DNA from: Fluviispira sanaruensis
GTDB lineage: Bacteria > Bdellovibrionota_B > Oligoflexia > Silvanigrellales > Silvanigrellaceae
Length of the DNA stretch: 64,000 nt
Reading direction: 5' to 3'
NCBI RefSeq assembly: GCF_004295685.1
Contig: NZ_AP019368.1
Span: 1,616,364 to 1,680,363 of the forward strand
In this document: positions 19,532 through 28,783 of the stretch, one piece after another
Position numbering within the stretch: the stretch's first letter is position 1
Layout of the letters: each line of letters starts with the position of its first letter
Position numbers and translations under genes: made by a program
Notes under the pieces: model-generated
The model's input: only the letters and a program-made list of their open reading frames with translations
The model's database searches: none
What the model was told of the DNA's origin: nothing

Positions 19532-20311
19532 ATGCTAAATAAGAAATTTATTCTCATTTTTATCGTGTTTTTTTCATTTCAATTTAAGCAATTCGCATTC
19601 TCTCTTAAAAAAGAACCAATTAAAATTTCATTTTATGACAGCTTTGCTCCTTTTTCATATAAAGAAAATGGTCAAACAAAAGGAATATTTATTGATATAG
19701 CTCAGTTAATTTTACATGATATGATGGGGTATGAAGTGCAAATAGATTCGTTTCCTTGGGGGCGTGCACAGGATTTGGTTAAGAAAGCTGAATTTGACTC
19801 ACATATCACAGCCAAAACGACTGAAAGAGAAAAATTTTTACTTTTTCCAAACACTGAAATAATCAGTTCAAACGTAGCATTGGTTTATTCTAAAGAAAGT
19901 AAAAAGATAAAAGAAATTCTTAAAATAAATAAAAAGGATGAATTAAATAACTATAAAATGGTTGGATATATTGGTGATGGTTGGGCTAAGGAACAATTTC
20001 ACGATGATAAAGATGTTAAGTTTTTTAGAACAGCAAATTTAGTCGACGTCCTAAAAATGGTCGACGATAATTCTGCAGATATATATGTATCTAGTAATGA
20101 AAAAGCTGATAAATACTTAGCAAAAAAGCATGCATTTAAAAATTTAAGATTTAAATCGATATATTTTTTAAAACCTGCGAGTGTTCATTTTTATTTTTGC
20201 TTGAGAAAAGAATTTCCGGAATCAGAAAAAATAATGAATGAATTTGAAAAAAATCTTATACGTGTAAAAAAGTCTGGAAAAATATCGAGAATCATACATA
20301 AATATTATTAA
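19532..20311 (+). CDS. Periplasmic solute-binding protein, amino-acid type (SBP family 3)
   Basis: The 259-residue protein has a signal peptide (hydrophobic residues 5-22, cleavage near FAFS) and the type II periplasmic-binding fold. ISFYDSFAPFSYKENG opens the mature domain, IFIDIAQLI follows, and the second lobe contains NYKMVGYIGDGWA. The family binds amino acids or other small polar solutes for ABC uptake or signalling. No transporter gene is adjacent. A bidirectional terminator follows the stop, so this ends the plsC transcript. Ligand is unknown; orphan binding proteins of this type are common in predatory and host-associated bacteria. Confidence 0.82.
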   Translation: MLNKKFILIFIVFFSFQFKQFAFSLKKEPIKISFYDSFAPFSYKENGQTKGIFIDIAQLILHDMMGYEVQIDSFPWGRAQDLVKKAEFDSHITAKTTEREKFLLFPNTEIISSNVALVYSKESKKIKEILKINKKDELNNYKMVGYIGDGWAKEQFHDDKDVKFFRTANLVDVLKMVDDNSADIYVSSNEKADKYLAKKHAFKNLRFKSIYFLKPASVHFYFCLRKEFPESEKIMNEFEKNLIRVKKSGKISRIIHKYY

Positions 20312-20316
20312 AATAT

Positions 20317-20354
20317 AAAAAGGGTGGTCTTCGTAATAGGAAGCCACCCTTTTT
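20317..20354. terminator. Bidirectional intrinsic terminator between the SBP gene and rpmB
   Basis: AAAAGGGTGG pairs perfectly with CCACCCTTTT, with an inner CTTC/GAAG stem and a one-base bulge. A runs on one side and T runs on the other let it serve both converging genes. Confidence 0.9.
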
Positions 20355-20373
20355 ATGTTGCCGTAGATCGAAA

Positions 20374-20604
20374 TTATCCGAGTCTAATACCTTCTTTGGC
20401 GCAATACGCTTCGATACCGATTTTATTTACAGTACGTAAAGCGCTTGTACTTAGACGAAATTTCACAAATTTACCAAGACCTGGAGCATAAAATTTCTTT
20501 TCTTGTAAATTTGGGAGAAGACGAACTTTAGTTCTATTTTTAGCGTGTGAAACGCGGTTCCCGACAAGACCGCTTTTACCAGAAAGCTCACATACACGTG
20601 ACAT
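20374..20604 (-). CDS. rpmB: 50S ribosomal protein L28
   Basis: The 76-residue protein matches L28 along its length: MSRVCELSGK start, the GNRVSHAKNRTK segment that contacts 23S rRNA, and a C-terminal RTVNKIGIEAYC region. A strong GGAGG precedes the ATG. No rpmG (L33) lies beside it, a frequent but not universal partner. It converges with the solute-binding gene through a shared terminator and is divergent from lon. Confidence 0.97.
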   Translation of the reverse strand: MSRVCELSGKSGLVGNRVSHAKNRTKVRLLPNLQEKKFYAPGLGKFVKFRLSTSALRTVNKIGIEAYCAKEGIRLG

Positions 20605-20765
20605 AGCAAAACCTCCAAGAGTTTTTTCTTCAAAAATGAGTTCAACAACAGGCTTAATGGAAGTATAAAACCCCCAGAAGTCGTCGCAAGCTTAAAGGCT
20701 GTAGCAGATATTCTAAGAGGAGGCAAGAGTCTTTCAAAGCATGCGCATAAGATTCTTTTGGGATA

Positions 20766-20793
20766 TTGACAGATTCCCTATTGCGTCCATATT
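20766..20793 (+). promoter_or_regulatory. Candidate promoter of lon, possibly heat-shock sigma type
   Basis: TTGACA is followed after 16 bases by CATATT; the downstream block read as TCCATATTT also resembles the CCCATNT -10 element of sigma-32 promoters. It lies about 60-85 bp before the lon ATG. Assignment between a housekeeping and a heat-shock factor is uncertain. Confidence 0.4.
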
Positions 20794-20852
20794 TGCACAG
20801 AACGTAAATAAATTCCTTTGGTAAGTGCTATCAAAGGCGGTAAGAGGATATC

Positions 20853-23492
20853 ATGGAAGACAAAAAAAGCGATAGATTATCTCCGAACGATAAAAATAAA
20901 AAACAAGCAAAAGAGCCGATTATAAAGCAAGAAACTGAGAAATTACCTGTTGTTATAAATAAAAAAATTAAAGTTATTCCAGGTAAATCTAAAGAAGTAT
21001 TGGATAAATCGGACGAAAATGATTCCTCAGAAAATATTTTGAAAATTGTTCCAGTTAAAAATATTGTCCTATTTCCTCACAATGTTCTTCCTTTTACTGC
21101 AGGAAAAGAGTGGACATCAGAATCTGTAGATCGCGCTATTCGCATAGGTGGAAAAATTGGGATTTTGGCACAAATAAACCCTGACACACATTCTCCTGAC
21201 CCAAGTGAACTCTACACGGTGGGAACAGAAGCTAAGATATTAAAAATAATAAAGTTTCCAGATAATACCTATGGAGCTGTTATCCAAGGTGTCAGACGTT
21301 TTAAAATTCGTAATTTCATCAGCACTGAAAAGGATCGCATTTCAGCTGAGGTTGAATATATTTCGGATTTCCAGCCTGCTGAAGAAAATATCGAAGCGAT
21401 TGCGATTGGACGTGCCTTAAAGCAATTGGTACAAAAAGCAATTAGTCTCTCCCCAAACATCCCCAATGAAGCCAGTTTGTTTATTGATAATGTACAAGAT
21501 TCCGCATACTTAGCTGACCTGATTGTTCCTTATTTGAGTGTCGATTTTAGAAGCAAACAAGCATTGCTTGAAATTGAAGATCTAGAAGAACGCCTTAAAC
21601 AAGTGCATACGCTGCTTATGCGTGAAATTGAAGTTCTAGAAATTTCACAAAAGATAAATTCCGATGTGCGCTCTGAAATGGGCAAACAGCAGAGAAAATA
21701 TTACGTGAGAGAACAGCTTAAGCTTTTGCAAAAAGAGCTTGGAGAACTCGATGGGCGGAACTCAAATGCTTCGAGTGATCCAATTGATCTCCACGAAAAA
21801 ATTTTGAACAGCAAAATGTCACCCGAAGTTCGGGAAATTGCTTTACGAGAAGTTGAAAGAATGGGACTTATGCAGCCAGGCTCTCCAGAATTCATGGTCA
21901 GCCACACCTATATCACATGGCTGCTTGATATTCCTTGGGAAATTCACTCTCAACACGAGATCAATCTAAAAGAAGCAAAATCTATTTTAGATCATGATCA
22001 TCATGGTTTAGCGAAAGTTAAGAAAAGAATTTTAGAGTTTTTAGCCGTATGCGCCTTAAAAGATTCTTTAAAAGGGCCAATTCTCCTCTTTGTTGGTCCT
22101 CCTGGTGTTGGAAAAACAAGTTTAGGCAAATCTATTGCAAAAGCTTTGGGACGTAAATTTGCTCGAATTGCACTAGGCGGTGTACGTGATGAAGCTGAAA
22201 TACGAGGACATAGAAGAACTTATATCGGAAGTATGCCAGGCAAAATAGCTGATGCTTTGAAAAAAGCGGGAACAATGGATCCTGTTATCTTATTTGATGA
22301 AATAGATAAACTGGCCAATGATGGACGAGGCGATCCCTCAAGTGCTTTGCTCGAAGTTCTTGATCCAGAACAAAACAGCACGTTTACAGATCATTATTTA
22401 AATGTTCCACTCGATTTAAGTAAAGTTTTCTTTATAGCAACTGCAAATAGTTTGCATTCAATTCCTGCTCCTTTGCGGGACAGAATGGAGATCGTAGAAC
22501 TGAATAGCTACACATTAGAAGAAAAGTCGCATATTGCTTTTGAACATCTTTTGCCACAGGTAATTGATTCGCACGGCATGACCAATGTTGTCGACATAAA
22601 ATTTAATCAAGAAACGATGAAAAATCTCATTCATCTTTACACTCGTGAAGCAGGAGTGAGGCAATTAAAACGTGAATTAGCAGGTATTATTCGTTCAATT
22701 GCACGTGAATATGTTGAAGCTGGATATGCTCACACAAAAGAAAAATCATTATCTGAAATTAAGCGCACTGAAAGGCATATCACACTTGCAGAAATCAAAA
22801 AGTTTTTGGGTCCAGAAATCTTTTCTGACAAAAAACGCCCTCAGGAGTTGCCAATTGGCGTAGCGACGGGGCTTGCTTGGACTCCAAACGGTGGTGATGT
22901 TTTGTATATCGAGACAGCTTCCAGTGCACCCGGTTCAGGAAAATTTGGCCTGACAGGGCAACTAGGTGATGTTATGAAAGAATCTGTTCAGACGGCATTT
23001 GCTTATATCCGTTCAAATGCAAAGCTGTGTGGTGTCGATTCTCGAAGTGTGATTAAAAAAGATCTGCATATTCACTTTCCTGAAGGTGCTGTTAAAAAAG
23101 ATGGGCCAAGTGCTGGTGTGGCGGCATTCTTAGGAATGGTCAGCCAATTTACAGGGAAACCCATCGCTTCCGATCTCGCAATGACAGGAGAAATATCACT
23201 GAGAGGTGATGTTTTAGCTGTTGGCGGAATAAAAGAAAAATTACTTGCAGCCCATCGATATGGAATTAAAAAGGTGCTTATTCCTCAAGAAAATGAAAGA
23301 GATCTTGAAGAGATACCGAATGAAGTGTTAAAAGAAATGAAAGTTATGCCTGTATCAACTTTAAATGAAGTTTTGTCTATTGCATTTGCTAAAAAAAAGA
23401 AAACAAATACTAAGTCAACATTAAAAAAACAAGAAAATAGCAGAAAGGTTATTAAAGCTTCGCGGACCAAGTCATCGAGGACTTATAAGTGA
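20853..23492 (+). CDS. lon: ATP-dependent Lon protease
   Basis: The cytoplasmic hexameric AAA+ protease degrades misfolded and regulatory proteins. The N-terminal substrate domain starts near residue 62 (KIVPVKNIVLFPHNVLPF) after an unusually long, charged, Lys-rich extension. Walker A (GPPGVGKTS) is near residue 416, Walker B (PVILFDEIDKL) near 480, and the Ser-Lys dyad is in KDGPSAG (Ser near 753) and GIKEKLLAAHR (Lys near 795). The C-terminus adds about 40 basic residues beyond the usual end. At 879 residues it is longer than typical Lon because of both tails. AAGAGG precedes the ATG. Its TGA overlaps the GTG of the next gene by four bases, so the two are translationally coupled. Confidence 0.97.
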   Translation: MEDKKSDRLSPNDKNKKQAKEPIIKQETEKLPVVINKKIKVIPGKSKEVLDKSDENDSSENILKIVPVKNIVLFPHNVLPFTAGKEWTSESVDRAIRIGGKIGILAQINPDTHSPDPSELYTVGTEAKILKIIKFPDNTYGAVIQGVRRFKIRNFISTEKDRISAEVEYISDFQPAEENIEAIAIGRALKQLVQKAISLSPNIPNEASLFIDNVQDSAYLADLIVPYLSVDFRSKQALLEIEDLEERLKQVHTLLMREIEVLEISQKINSDVRSEMGKQQRKYYVREQLKLLQKELGELDGRNSNASSDPIDLHEKILNSKMSPEVREIALREVERMGLMQPGSPEFMVSHTYITWLLDIPWEIHSQHEINLKEAKSILDHDHHGLAKVKKRILEFLAVCALKDSLKGPILLFVGPPGVGKTSLGKSIAKALGRKFARIALGGVRDEAEIRGHRRTYIGSMPGKIADALKKAGTMDPVILFDEIDKLANDGRGDPSSALLEVLDPEQNSTFTDHYLNVPLDLSKVFFIATANSLHSIPAPLRDRMEIVELNSYTLEEKSHIAFEHLLPQVIDSHGMTNVVDIKFNQETMKNLIHLYTREAGVRQLKRELAGIIRSIAREYVEAGYAHTKEKSLSEIKRTERHITLAEIKKFLGPEIFSDKKRPQELPIGVATGLAWTPNGGDVLYIETASSAPGSGKFGLTGQLGDVMKESVQTAFAYIRSNAKLCGVDSRSVIKKDLHIHFPEGAVKKDGPSAGVAAFLGMVSQFTGKPIASDLAMTGEISLRGDVLAVGGIKEKLLAAHRYGIKKVLIPQENERDLEEIPNEVLKEMKVMPVSTLNEVLSIAFAKKKKTNTKSTLKKQENSRKVIKASRTKSSRTYK

Positions 23493-24730
23493 AGACAATC
23501 TATTTAGATCACAATGCAACAAGTCCACCATCGGCAGAACATTTACACACATTATTTACTAAATTAGCACAATGTTCTGGCAATCCTTCAAGTCCGCATG
23601 CCGTTGGGCGCTCTGCCTCGGTCGCTATCACCGAGGCGAGACGTAGTCTTGCGCAAGCATTAAAAGTTGATGTTGCAGAAGTTCTTTTTGTTTCAGGTGG
23701 TTCCGAGGCTGACAATCTCGGTGTCACAGGAGTTTTGCGGCAAAACGATATCTCTTTTGAAAACCAGCATGTAATAGCTAGTCGAATTGAACATCCTGCT
23801 GTGCGCGAGCAATTGGAGTATCTCCAGAATGCAGAAGGATTGAACCTCAGTTGGGTGAAAGCAAGTGTGGATGGATTTGTTTCCGTAAATGATATCGTAA
23901 AAAGTATTAATAATAAGACTACATTGATCACTTTAATGGCTGCAAACAGTGAAATTGGCTCTATCCAGCCAACTAAACTGTTAGGTGATTTCTTGCACTT
24001 TAAACGGTGGGGAAAAGTTCCAGACTCTGCAGATATCAATAAACTTGAAGAATTAAGTCTCATTCTCAGCAGTGAAGTGACACCTGAAGTCCTAAAAAAA
24101 ATTCATTTTCACGTCGATGCTGTGCAAGCTTTTGGCAAATTAAAATTAGAAAAATGGTTTTCACTAGGTGTCGATTCTTGCGCATTTTCTGCGCATAAAT
24201 TAGGCGCTTTGCAAGGGATAGGTGCTTTGTTTTTACGACGTGGCAGAAAGTTCAAGCCATTTATTTTAGGCGGAGCACAAGAAAAGAATCGAAGAGCGGG
24301 CACCGAAAATCTTCCGGGAATTGTAAGCTTTGGTCTGATTGCACAAAATATTTTATCTGATAAATGGTGGGAAAGTATTAAACAAATGGAAGATTTAAAA
24401 AACAATTTTTATAAAGAACTTGTAAAAATCTCCTCCATTGTTATGAACTCACCCGCAGAAAATGCAATGCCTAACACAATCAATTTCTCAGTCAGTGATA
24501 AAGGCTTAAGAGGAGAAGATCTGCTTGTCGAACTAGATATGCAAGGAATTTGTGCGAGTTCTGGATCGGCATGCAGCAGCGGGGCAAATTTACCTTCAAA
24601 AGTTATATTAGAACTCGGAAAGGGAAATGCTCTTGCAAAAAATGCGATTCGTTTATCATTGTCTATCAACACAACTCAAGAAGAAATCAATCGAGTCTTA
24701 GATTGTTTAAAGAATTATCTATTAAAATAA
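23489..24730 (+). CDS. Cysteine desulfurase (NifS/IscS family)
   Basis: The PLP enzyme takes sulfur from cysteine for Fe-S clusters and thio-modified RNA. It has the NifS opening (IYLDHNATSPP), the PLP lysine in SAHKLGALQGIGALF near residue 233, and the persulfide cysteine in the GSACSSGAN loop. Between SEIGSIQP (residue 160) and FHVDAVQ (residue 207) about 27 more residues are present than in IscS, an unusual insertion. No IscU, IscA or IscR gene is adjacent. It starts with GTG overlapping the lon stop (GTGA), with GAGGA upstream. Whether it works in Fe-S assembly or tRNA thiolation cannot be settled, so no symbol is given. Confidence 0.9.
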   Translation: MKTIYLDHNATSPPSAEHLHTLFTKLAQCSGNPSSPHAVGRSASVAITEARRSLAQALKVDVAEVLFVSGGSEADNLGVTGVLRQNDISFENQHVIASRIEHPAVREQLEYLQNAEGLNLSWVKASVDGFVSVNDIVKSINNKTTLITLMAANSEIGSIQPTKLLGDFLHFKRWGKVPDSADINKLEELSLILSSEVTPEVLKKIHFHVDAVQAFGKLKLEKWFSLGVDSCAFSAHKLGALQGIGALFLRRGRKFKPFILGGAQEKNRRAGTENLPGIVSFGLIAQNILSDKWWESIKQMEDLKNNFYKELVKISSIVMNSPAENAMPNTINFSVSDKGLRGEDLLVELDMQGICASSGSACSSGANLPSKVILELGKGNALAKNAIRLSLSINTTQEEINRVLDCLKNYLLK

Positions 24731-24782
24731 AAAATATAAAAAATTATAATATTATTAAAAGTTAAATGAATAGAAATTCGAT

Positions 24783-25985
24783 TCACTCATTTCTTAATAA
24801 AATTCGTTCTATTTCATGCAGAGCACGACTGAACTTTTCACTTGTGCAACCAAGTCCGAGACGAAAACCATATCCTTTATTTATGAATGAAAGTCTGAGT
24901 CCATTATATTCATGTTCATTTTGAAATGCATATTGACCAAATTCCATACTTGAGAGAGGTAGAATAAATACGCCTCCATCAATTAATTTCTTTAAAAGTT
25001 TATCCACTTCATCTTGATTATTTACATTTTTAAAACCCAAGGCTGTTACAAGTCCGCCAACTGGAACCGCTCCATAAACCGTTTGTGAGTTTGCTAAAAA
25101 GTCTTTTAAAATTAGTTTATTTTTAATCCACTCTTCTTTTACTTCTTTAAATAAATGACTATCTCTATTTTTTAAAACTTCATATGAAATCCATTCTGTA
25201 ATTGGATTGACTGTATGAGTTGTATAATTTTTCTCATTTTGCATACTGTCCAAAACTTTTTTTGTACCCACACACCAGCCAATGCGTAATCCAGGGACTC
25301 CAAAACATTTAATAAAAGAACCAGTGATAAACACATTTTCACTTGTATCAAAAAGAGTTTCCCCTAATATTTCAGAGTCAGTTGATAAAAAGCGATAATG
25401 TTCATCACCTATTATTTTACAACTCACATCCTTTGCTAACTTTTTTATTTCAAGTAAAAAAGTTTTTTCAAAGACCAAACCGGATGGGTTGTGAGGATTA
25501 TTTATAAGTAAACAATCAGGATCATTTTCTTTTATTATTTTTTTCCATTCAGAAATGTCTACAAATGGAGTGCCATGCTCTAAAAAACGAATTGGCAATG
25601 GAATGATTTGGGCGCCAAGAGCACTTGGAATTTCGTATAGCAATTGAAATGCAGGAAGTGGTAGCGCTATTTTTTTTGGCGATAAATAACGAAACAATAA
25701 AAAAAGTGCTTCACTTGTGCCTGTCGTAATTAGAACATTGTCTATTTGTGCTCCGGGATGCATATCAGCAACTAATTTGCGCAAGTCTTCTCTGCCACGA
25801 TTGGGGCTGTCGTTTAAGAGAGTGTCTAAAAAAATCTCGGAAGATTTTTTTTCTGAGAGGCCAGAACCCAAGAGCAATTCCTTGACAGAGCGAGGTGAAC
25901 CTCCTGATTCTCCAAGATTAAATGGTGAATTAAAACGATATGTTTCAAGCCAATCCTCCATTATAAACGTATTAAGCGCTTTCAT
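24783..25985 (-). CDS. PLP-dependent class I/II aminotransferase
   Basis: The fold-type I enzyme has the aspartate-aminotransferase pattern: TTGTSEALFLLF near residue 95, NNPHNPSGLVF, DEHYRF (pyridine-ring Asp), and SFIKCFGVPGLRIGW with the PLP-binding lysine. A late arginine in GLRLSF would bind the substrate carboxylate. The longest frame begins at 26069, but GGAG seven bases before the ATG at 25985 marks a 400-residue protein beginning MKALNTFIMEDWLE. It resembles the aminotransferase/capreomycidine-synthase-like group, but the substrate is not identifiable. It is divergent from a lipoprotein gene. The 52-bp gap to the desulfurase holds no clear terminator. Confidence 0.85.
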   Translation of the reverse strand: MKALNTFIMEDWLETYRFNSPFNLGESGGSPRSVKELLLGSGLSEKKSSEIFLDTLLNDSPNRGREDLRKLVADMHPGAQIDNVLITTGTSEALFLLFRYLSPKKIALPLPAFQLLYEIPSALGAQIIPLPIRFLEHGTPFVDISEWKKIIKENDPDCLLINNPHNPSGLVFEKTFLLEIKKLAKDVSCKIIGDEHYRFLSTDSEILGETLFDTSENVFITGSFIKCFGVPGLRIGWCVGTKKVLDSMQNEKNYTTHTVNPITEWISYEVLKNRDSHLFKEVKEEWIKNKLILKDFLANSQTVYGAVPVGGLVTALGFKNVNNQDEVDKLLKKLIDGGVFILPLSSMEFGQYAFQNEHEYNGLRLSFINKGYGFRLGLGCTSEKFSRALHEIERILLRNE

Positions 25986-26071
25986 TTTTTTCTCCAGCTT
26001 CTTGACGTATTTATGCAAAAAGCCCCATGATATCTGTGTGATTATTTTTAGTAAGAAGGGGTTATGCACAC

Positions 26072-26764
26072 GTGTTTTATTTAAAAATTTTACTATTTCT
26101 TTCCAAATTAATAAAATCCCAGTTTAAGGGATTTATAATTATCTTTTTTTTATTTAATTGTATAGCTTGTAAGTCTTCAGATATAAAAGTTCAAGACTCA
26201 ATCAATTCTACTTATTCCGCACCCCCCCTTGAAGACAAAAAATACGGTCCAATATTGGCAAAATGGTATCGAGAAAATTCAATTTATAGAGATTTAGAAA
26301 TGGTTTTTCAATCCTCTGCCACGTTGCTTACGCCAGACATGAAAGAGGCTTATGAAAAAAGACTTTTAGAAACGCAAGGAGTTGGAGCAAAAATCGATAA
26401 AAATATTATGAGTGATTCAACTACATTTGCTATAGTTGTCAATCATTTTATAAAGACGAAAGCTTTATTAGAATTAAATGATAACAAATTATGGAACTTA
26501 CAACTTTTTATAAATGGAAAATCCTATTCACCAGAAGGAGTGATTTCTTATAAAAATAAGGAAATTTTATCCTCATATTTTCCAGATAGCTCATTTTGGA
26601 GCCGTTTTTATGTGGTGCATTTTAAACTTCCATCGCATCTGATTGAAGAGATTTCAGCAGAAGAAAATGTTGGGAAAAGGAGTTTGCCTCAAAACGGAGA
26701 TAGAACTATTGTCTTCACAATGAATTCAGGGGAAGTGCAAATCAAATTCTCTTGGAATCGTTAA
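26072..26764 (+). CDS. Predicted lipoprotein of unknown function
   Basis: The 230-residue product starts at GTG; AAGGGG about ten bases upstream is an adequate ribosome site and no in-frame ATG lies near. The N-terminal 33 residues end in a lipobox, CIAC followed by Lys-Ser, after a long hydrophobic run. The mature part has no motif I recognise; it mixes helices and strands (LFINGKSYSPEG, RFYVVHFKLPSHL). It is followed by SCP2-like and SDR genes on the same strand, 27 bp and then overlapping, suggesting a shared envelope lipid or steroid-like task, but that is guesswork. Confidence 0.7.
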   Translation: MFYLKILLFLSKLIKSQFKGFIIIFFLFNCIACKSSDIKVQDSINSTYSAPPLEDKKYGPILAKWYRENSIYRDLEMVFQSSATLLTPDMKEAYEKRLLETQGVGAKIDKNIMSDSTTFAIVVNHFIKTKALLELNDNKLWNLQLFINGKSYSPEGVISYKNKEILSSYFPDSSFWSRFYVVHFKLPSHLIEEISAEENVGKRSLPQNGDRTIVFTMNSGEVQIKFSWNR

Positions 26765-26791
26765 AAATAGTTTTATTGGAAGGAATATATT

Positions 26792-27277
26792 TTGGGCTTA
26801 TTACAGAATTTTGAATCTGAAACAAATCATCTGACTGAAGAGCAACGCTTGTGGAGAATTGCAGATGGATTTCGTTTTTGGGTGTGCTCTGAACTCAGAA
26901 ATCTTGAGTTTTCAGAGCGCATTTCACTCAGAGGGGATTATCTATTTGTTGTTGATGATAAACCACGATTTATCGTCATGATAGATGAAATCGGCTCGTG
27001 GTCCGTTGCATTGAACAACGACGATAAACAAATTCTTTTTACAGTTGATGAAAATTGCCCTTGGCCAGTCGATCTTTCACAAATTAATAATGTCATAATG
27101 GGTTCATCCCGTTCAACAATATTTACAGATTCCTTTACATTGCATAAATTATTAATAGGAACACTTAAGGCGCGTATTGCTTTTGTGACAGGTAAAGTTA
27201 CAATAACAGGTGATCTTGCAGCATTTCTAAAAATGGTATCTATTTTAAAACGCAATGGAGTTAAGCCTGGAGTATGA
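26792..27277 (+). CDS. SCP2-like (sterol carrier) domain protein
   Basis: The 161-residue protein starts at TTG with GGAAGGA eight bases upstream. Residues 50-160 show the SCP2 pattern: an amphipathic strand set (DYLFVVDDKPRFIVMIDE), a central hydrophobic tunnel region, and the hallmark C-terminal ARIAFVTGKVTITGDLAAFLKM, where a small helix caps the lipid pocket. The family carries lipids or acyl-CoA. Its last four bases (ATGA) overlap the next gene. A hydrophobic ligand handed to the SDR enzyme is inferred from the coupling. Confidence 0.7.
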   Translation: MGLLQNFESETNHLTEEQRLWRIADGFRFWVCSELRNLEFSERISLRGDYLFVVDDKPRFIVMIDEIGSWSVALNNDDKQILFTVDENCPWPVDLSQINNVIMGSSRSTIFTDSFTLHKLLIGTLKARIAFVTGKVTITGDLAAFLKMVSILKRNGVKPGV

Positions 27278-28086
27278 AAAATCTCAATATCAATAGCGTT
27301 GGCAATGCAGGGAATGTGCTTATTACGGGTGCGTCGAGTGGTATTGGCCTTGAATTTGCTCACATTTTTGCAAAAGAAAAATATAATCTTCTTTTAATTG
27401 CGCGGAGTGAAGATAAACTTCAACACTTAGCAAACGAATTAAGTGAAAAATATAAGATTAATTGTAAAATTATTGCATGTGATCTTGCAAAAATCGGAGC
27501 TGCTCAGGAAATTTACAAACGAACAAAAACTTTAGGAATTAAAGTCGATATTCTTGTAAATAATGCTGGATTTGGAGCTCATGGTTTTTTTAAAAATATT
27601 GATCTAAAAACTGAAACTGAAATGATTCAAGTAAATATCACAAGTTTAACTGAGTTGACTAAGCTCTTTTTGACTCCAATGCTCGAGAAAGGTTCGGGGA
27701 AAATATTAAATGTTGCTTCGACAGCCGCTTATCAACCTGGGCCTCTTATGGCTGTTTATTATGCTACGAAAGCTTATGTTCTTTCATTTTCAGAAGCCTT
27801 AGCAAATGAATTAGCGGACTCGGGAGTGTCTGTAACTGTGCTTTGTCCTGGGCCAACACAATCAGGTTTTCAAGCTGCAGCACAGATGGGTAATGATTTA
27901 AAATTATTTCATTCGACTATGACAGCAGATTCCTCAACAGTCGCTTATGCGGGCTATAAAGGACTTCTCTCTTCTCAACGTGTTGTTATTCCTGGTGTAA
28001 GTAATAAAATTGGCACATATTCCGTTAAGTTTTTACCAAGAAGCTTTGCTGCTTCAGTTGCCCGTTGGTTGCAAGAAAAAAGATAA
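27274..28086 (+). CDS. Short-chain dehydrogenase/reductase (SDR) family oxidoreductase
   Basis: The classical SDR has the NAD(P) motif TGASSGIGLEF near residue 18, the NNAG sequence near 93, and the catalytic Ser (NVASTAA), Tyr and Lys (YYATKAYV). At 270 residues it is normal for the family. An arginine after the second strand (LLIARSEDKL) favours NADP(H). It overlaps the SCP2-like gene by ATGA, so they are translated together. The likely role is ketone reduction on a lipid-like substrate, by family and context only. It ends 7 bp from the convergent next gene. Confidence 0.88.
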   Translation: MKNLNINSVGNAGNVLITGASSGIGLEFAHIFAKEKYNLLLIARSEDKLQHLANELSEKYKINCKIIACDLAKIGAAQEIYKRTKTLGIKVDILVNNAGFGAHGFFKNIDLKTETEMIQVNITSLTELTKLFLTPMLEKGSGKILNVASTAAYQPGPLMAVYYATKAYVLSFSEALANELADSGVSVTVLCPGPTQSGFQAAAQMGNDLKLFHSTMTADSSTVAYAGYKGLLSSQRVVIPGVSNKIGTYSVKFLPRSFAASVARWLQEKR

Positions 28087-28093
28087 ATTAACT

Positions 28094-28525
28094 TTATTTA
28101 CGACTGATTCTCTCCCTCTCTTCTAGGCTCAATTCAAATCTCTTTCTTGGTAATTTAATGTTATGAGCTGGTGCAGTTGGAATTTTATCAATTCCAATAG
28201 AATCATGAGAGCCATAATCCAATAGTTCGGAAGCATTTTTAGTTTTTGGAAAAGGTGATTCTTCTTCGAAAAAGGTGTTTTTCTTTTTGCTATCTATTTT
28301 ATTCGGTTGTACTGATTTTGTTTTTCCTGTTGCACCTAAATTTCCAAATATTTCTTGAGTTTTTGCTCTCAATTCCAGAGTCATTTCGAATAAATCGACA
28401 ACTCTATGAGTTATTTTTTCAAGACTGTCTTCGGTTAATATCAGGCCAAAACGGCCTTCAACACCACTCTCTTCAATGATTTCACGGATAGCTTGACTTG
28501 TTGCTGTGCGGAATATTTGGCTCAT
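28094..28525 (-). CDS. Small protein of unknown function
   Basis: A strong AAGGAGAG site stands before the ATG at 28525, giving 143 residues beginning MSQIFRTATSQAIRE; the longer frame has no ribosome site. Residues 1-65 are predicted helical, and the C-terminal half is charged and disordered, ending in LSLEERERISRK. No motif or family is recognised and there is no signal peptide. It converges with the SDR gene and diverges from mutM. It may be an adaptor or chaperone-like protein, but nothing supports a specific role. Confidence 0.65.
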   Translation of the reverse strand: MSQIFRTATSQAIREIIEESGVEGRFGLILTEDSLEKITHRVVDLFEMTLELRAKTQEIFGNLGATGKTKSVQPNKIDSKKKNTFFEEESPFPKTKNASELLDYGSHDSIGIDKIPTAPAHNIKLPRKRFELSLEERERISRK

Positions 28526-28783
28526 CTGCTCTCCTTTTAATTGTGTGCAGCCTATATAAACAGCATATATTTCTTTTGTTTTTAAAAATGGAAAGGTGTC
28601 AATCTCAACCTGTGAAAAATATTCCTTAGTATTAAATTTAAATATATTTAAAATCAATATGTTAAGAGAAGTGAAAGGACTTGAAATTCAGTCATTCTGA
28701 GCTTAGTCTTGCCCAGTGAATGGGCTTCTTTTCATTTTAAAATTGAGCCTCTCATTATATCATGTTTTTGTGATGGAGATCCT

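Noticed and set aside
24731-24782. Terminator between the desulfurase and aminotransferase genes
   Set aside because: The gap is A+T-rich with only a five-base stem and is not convincing.
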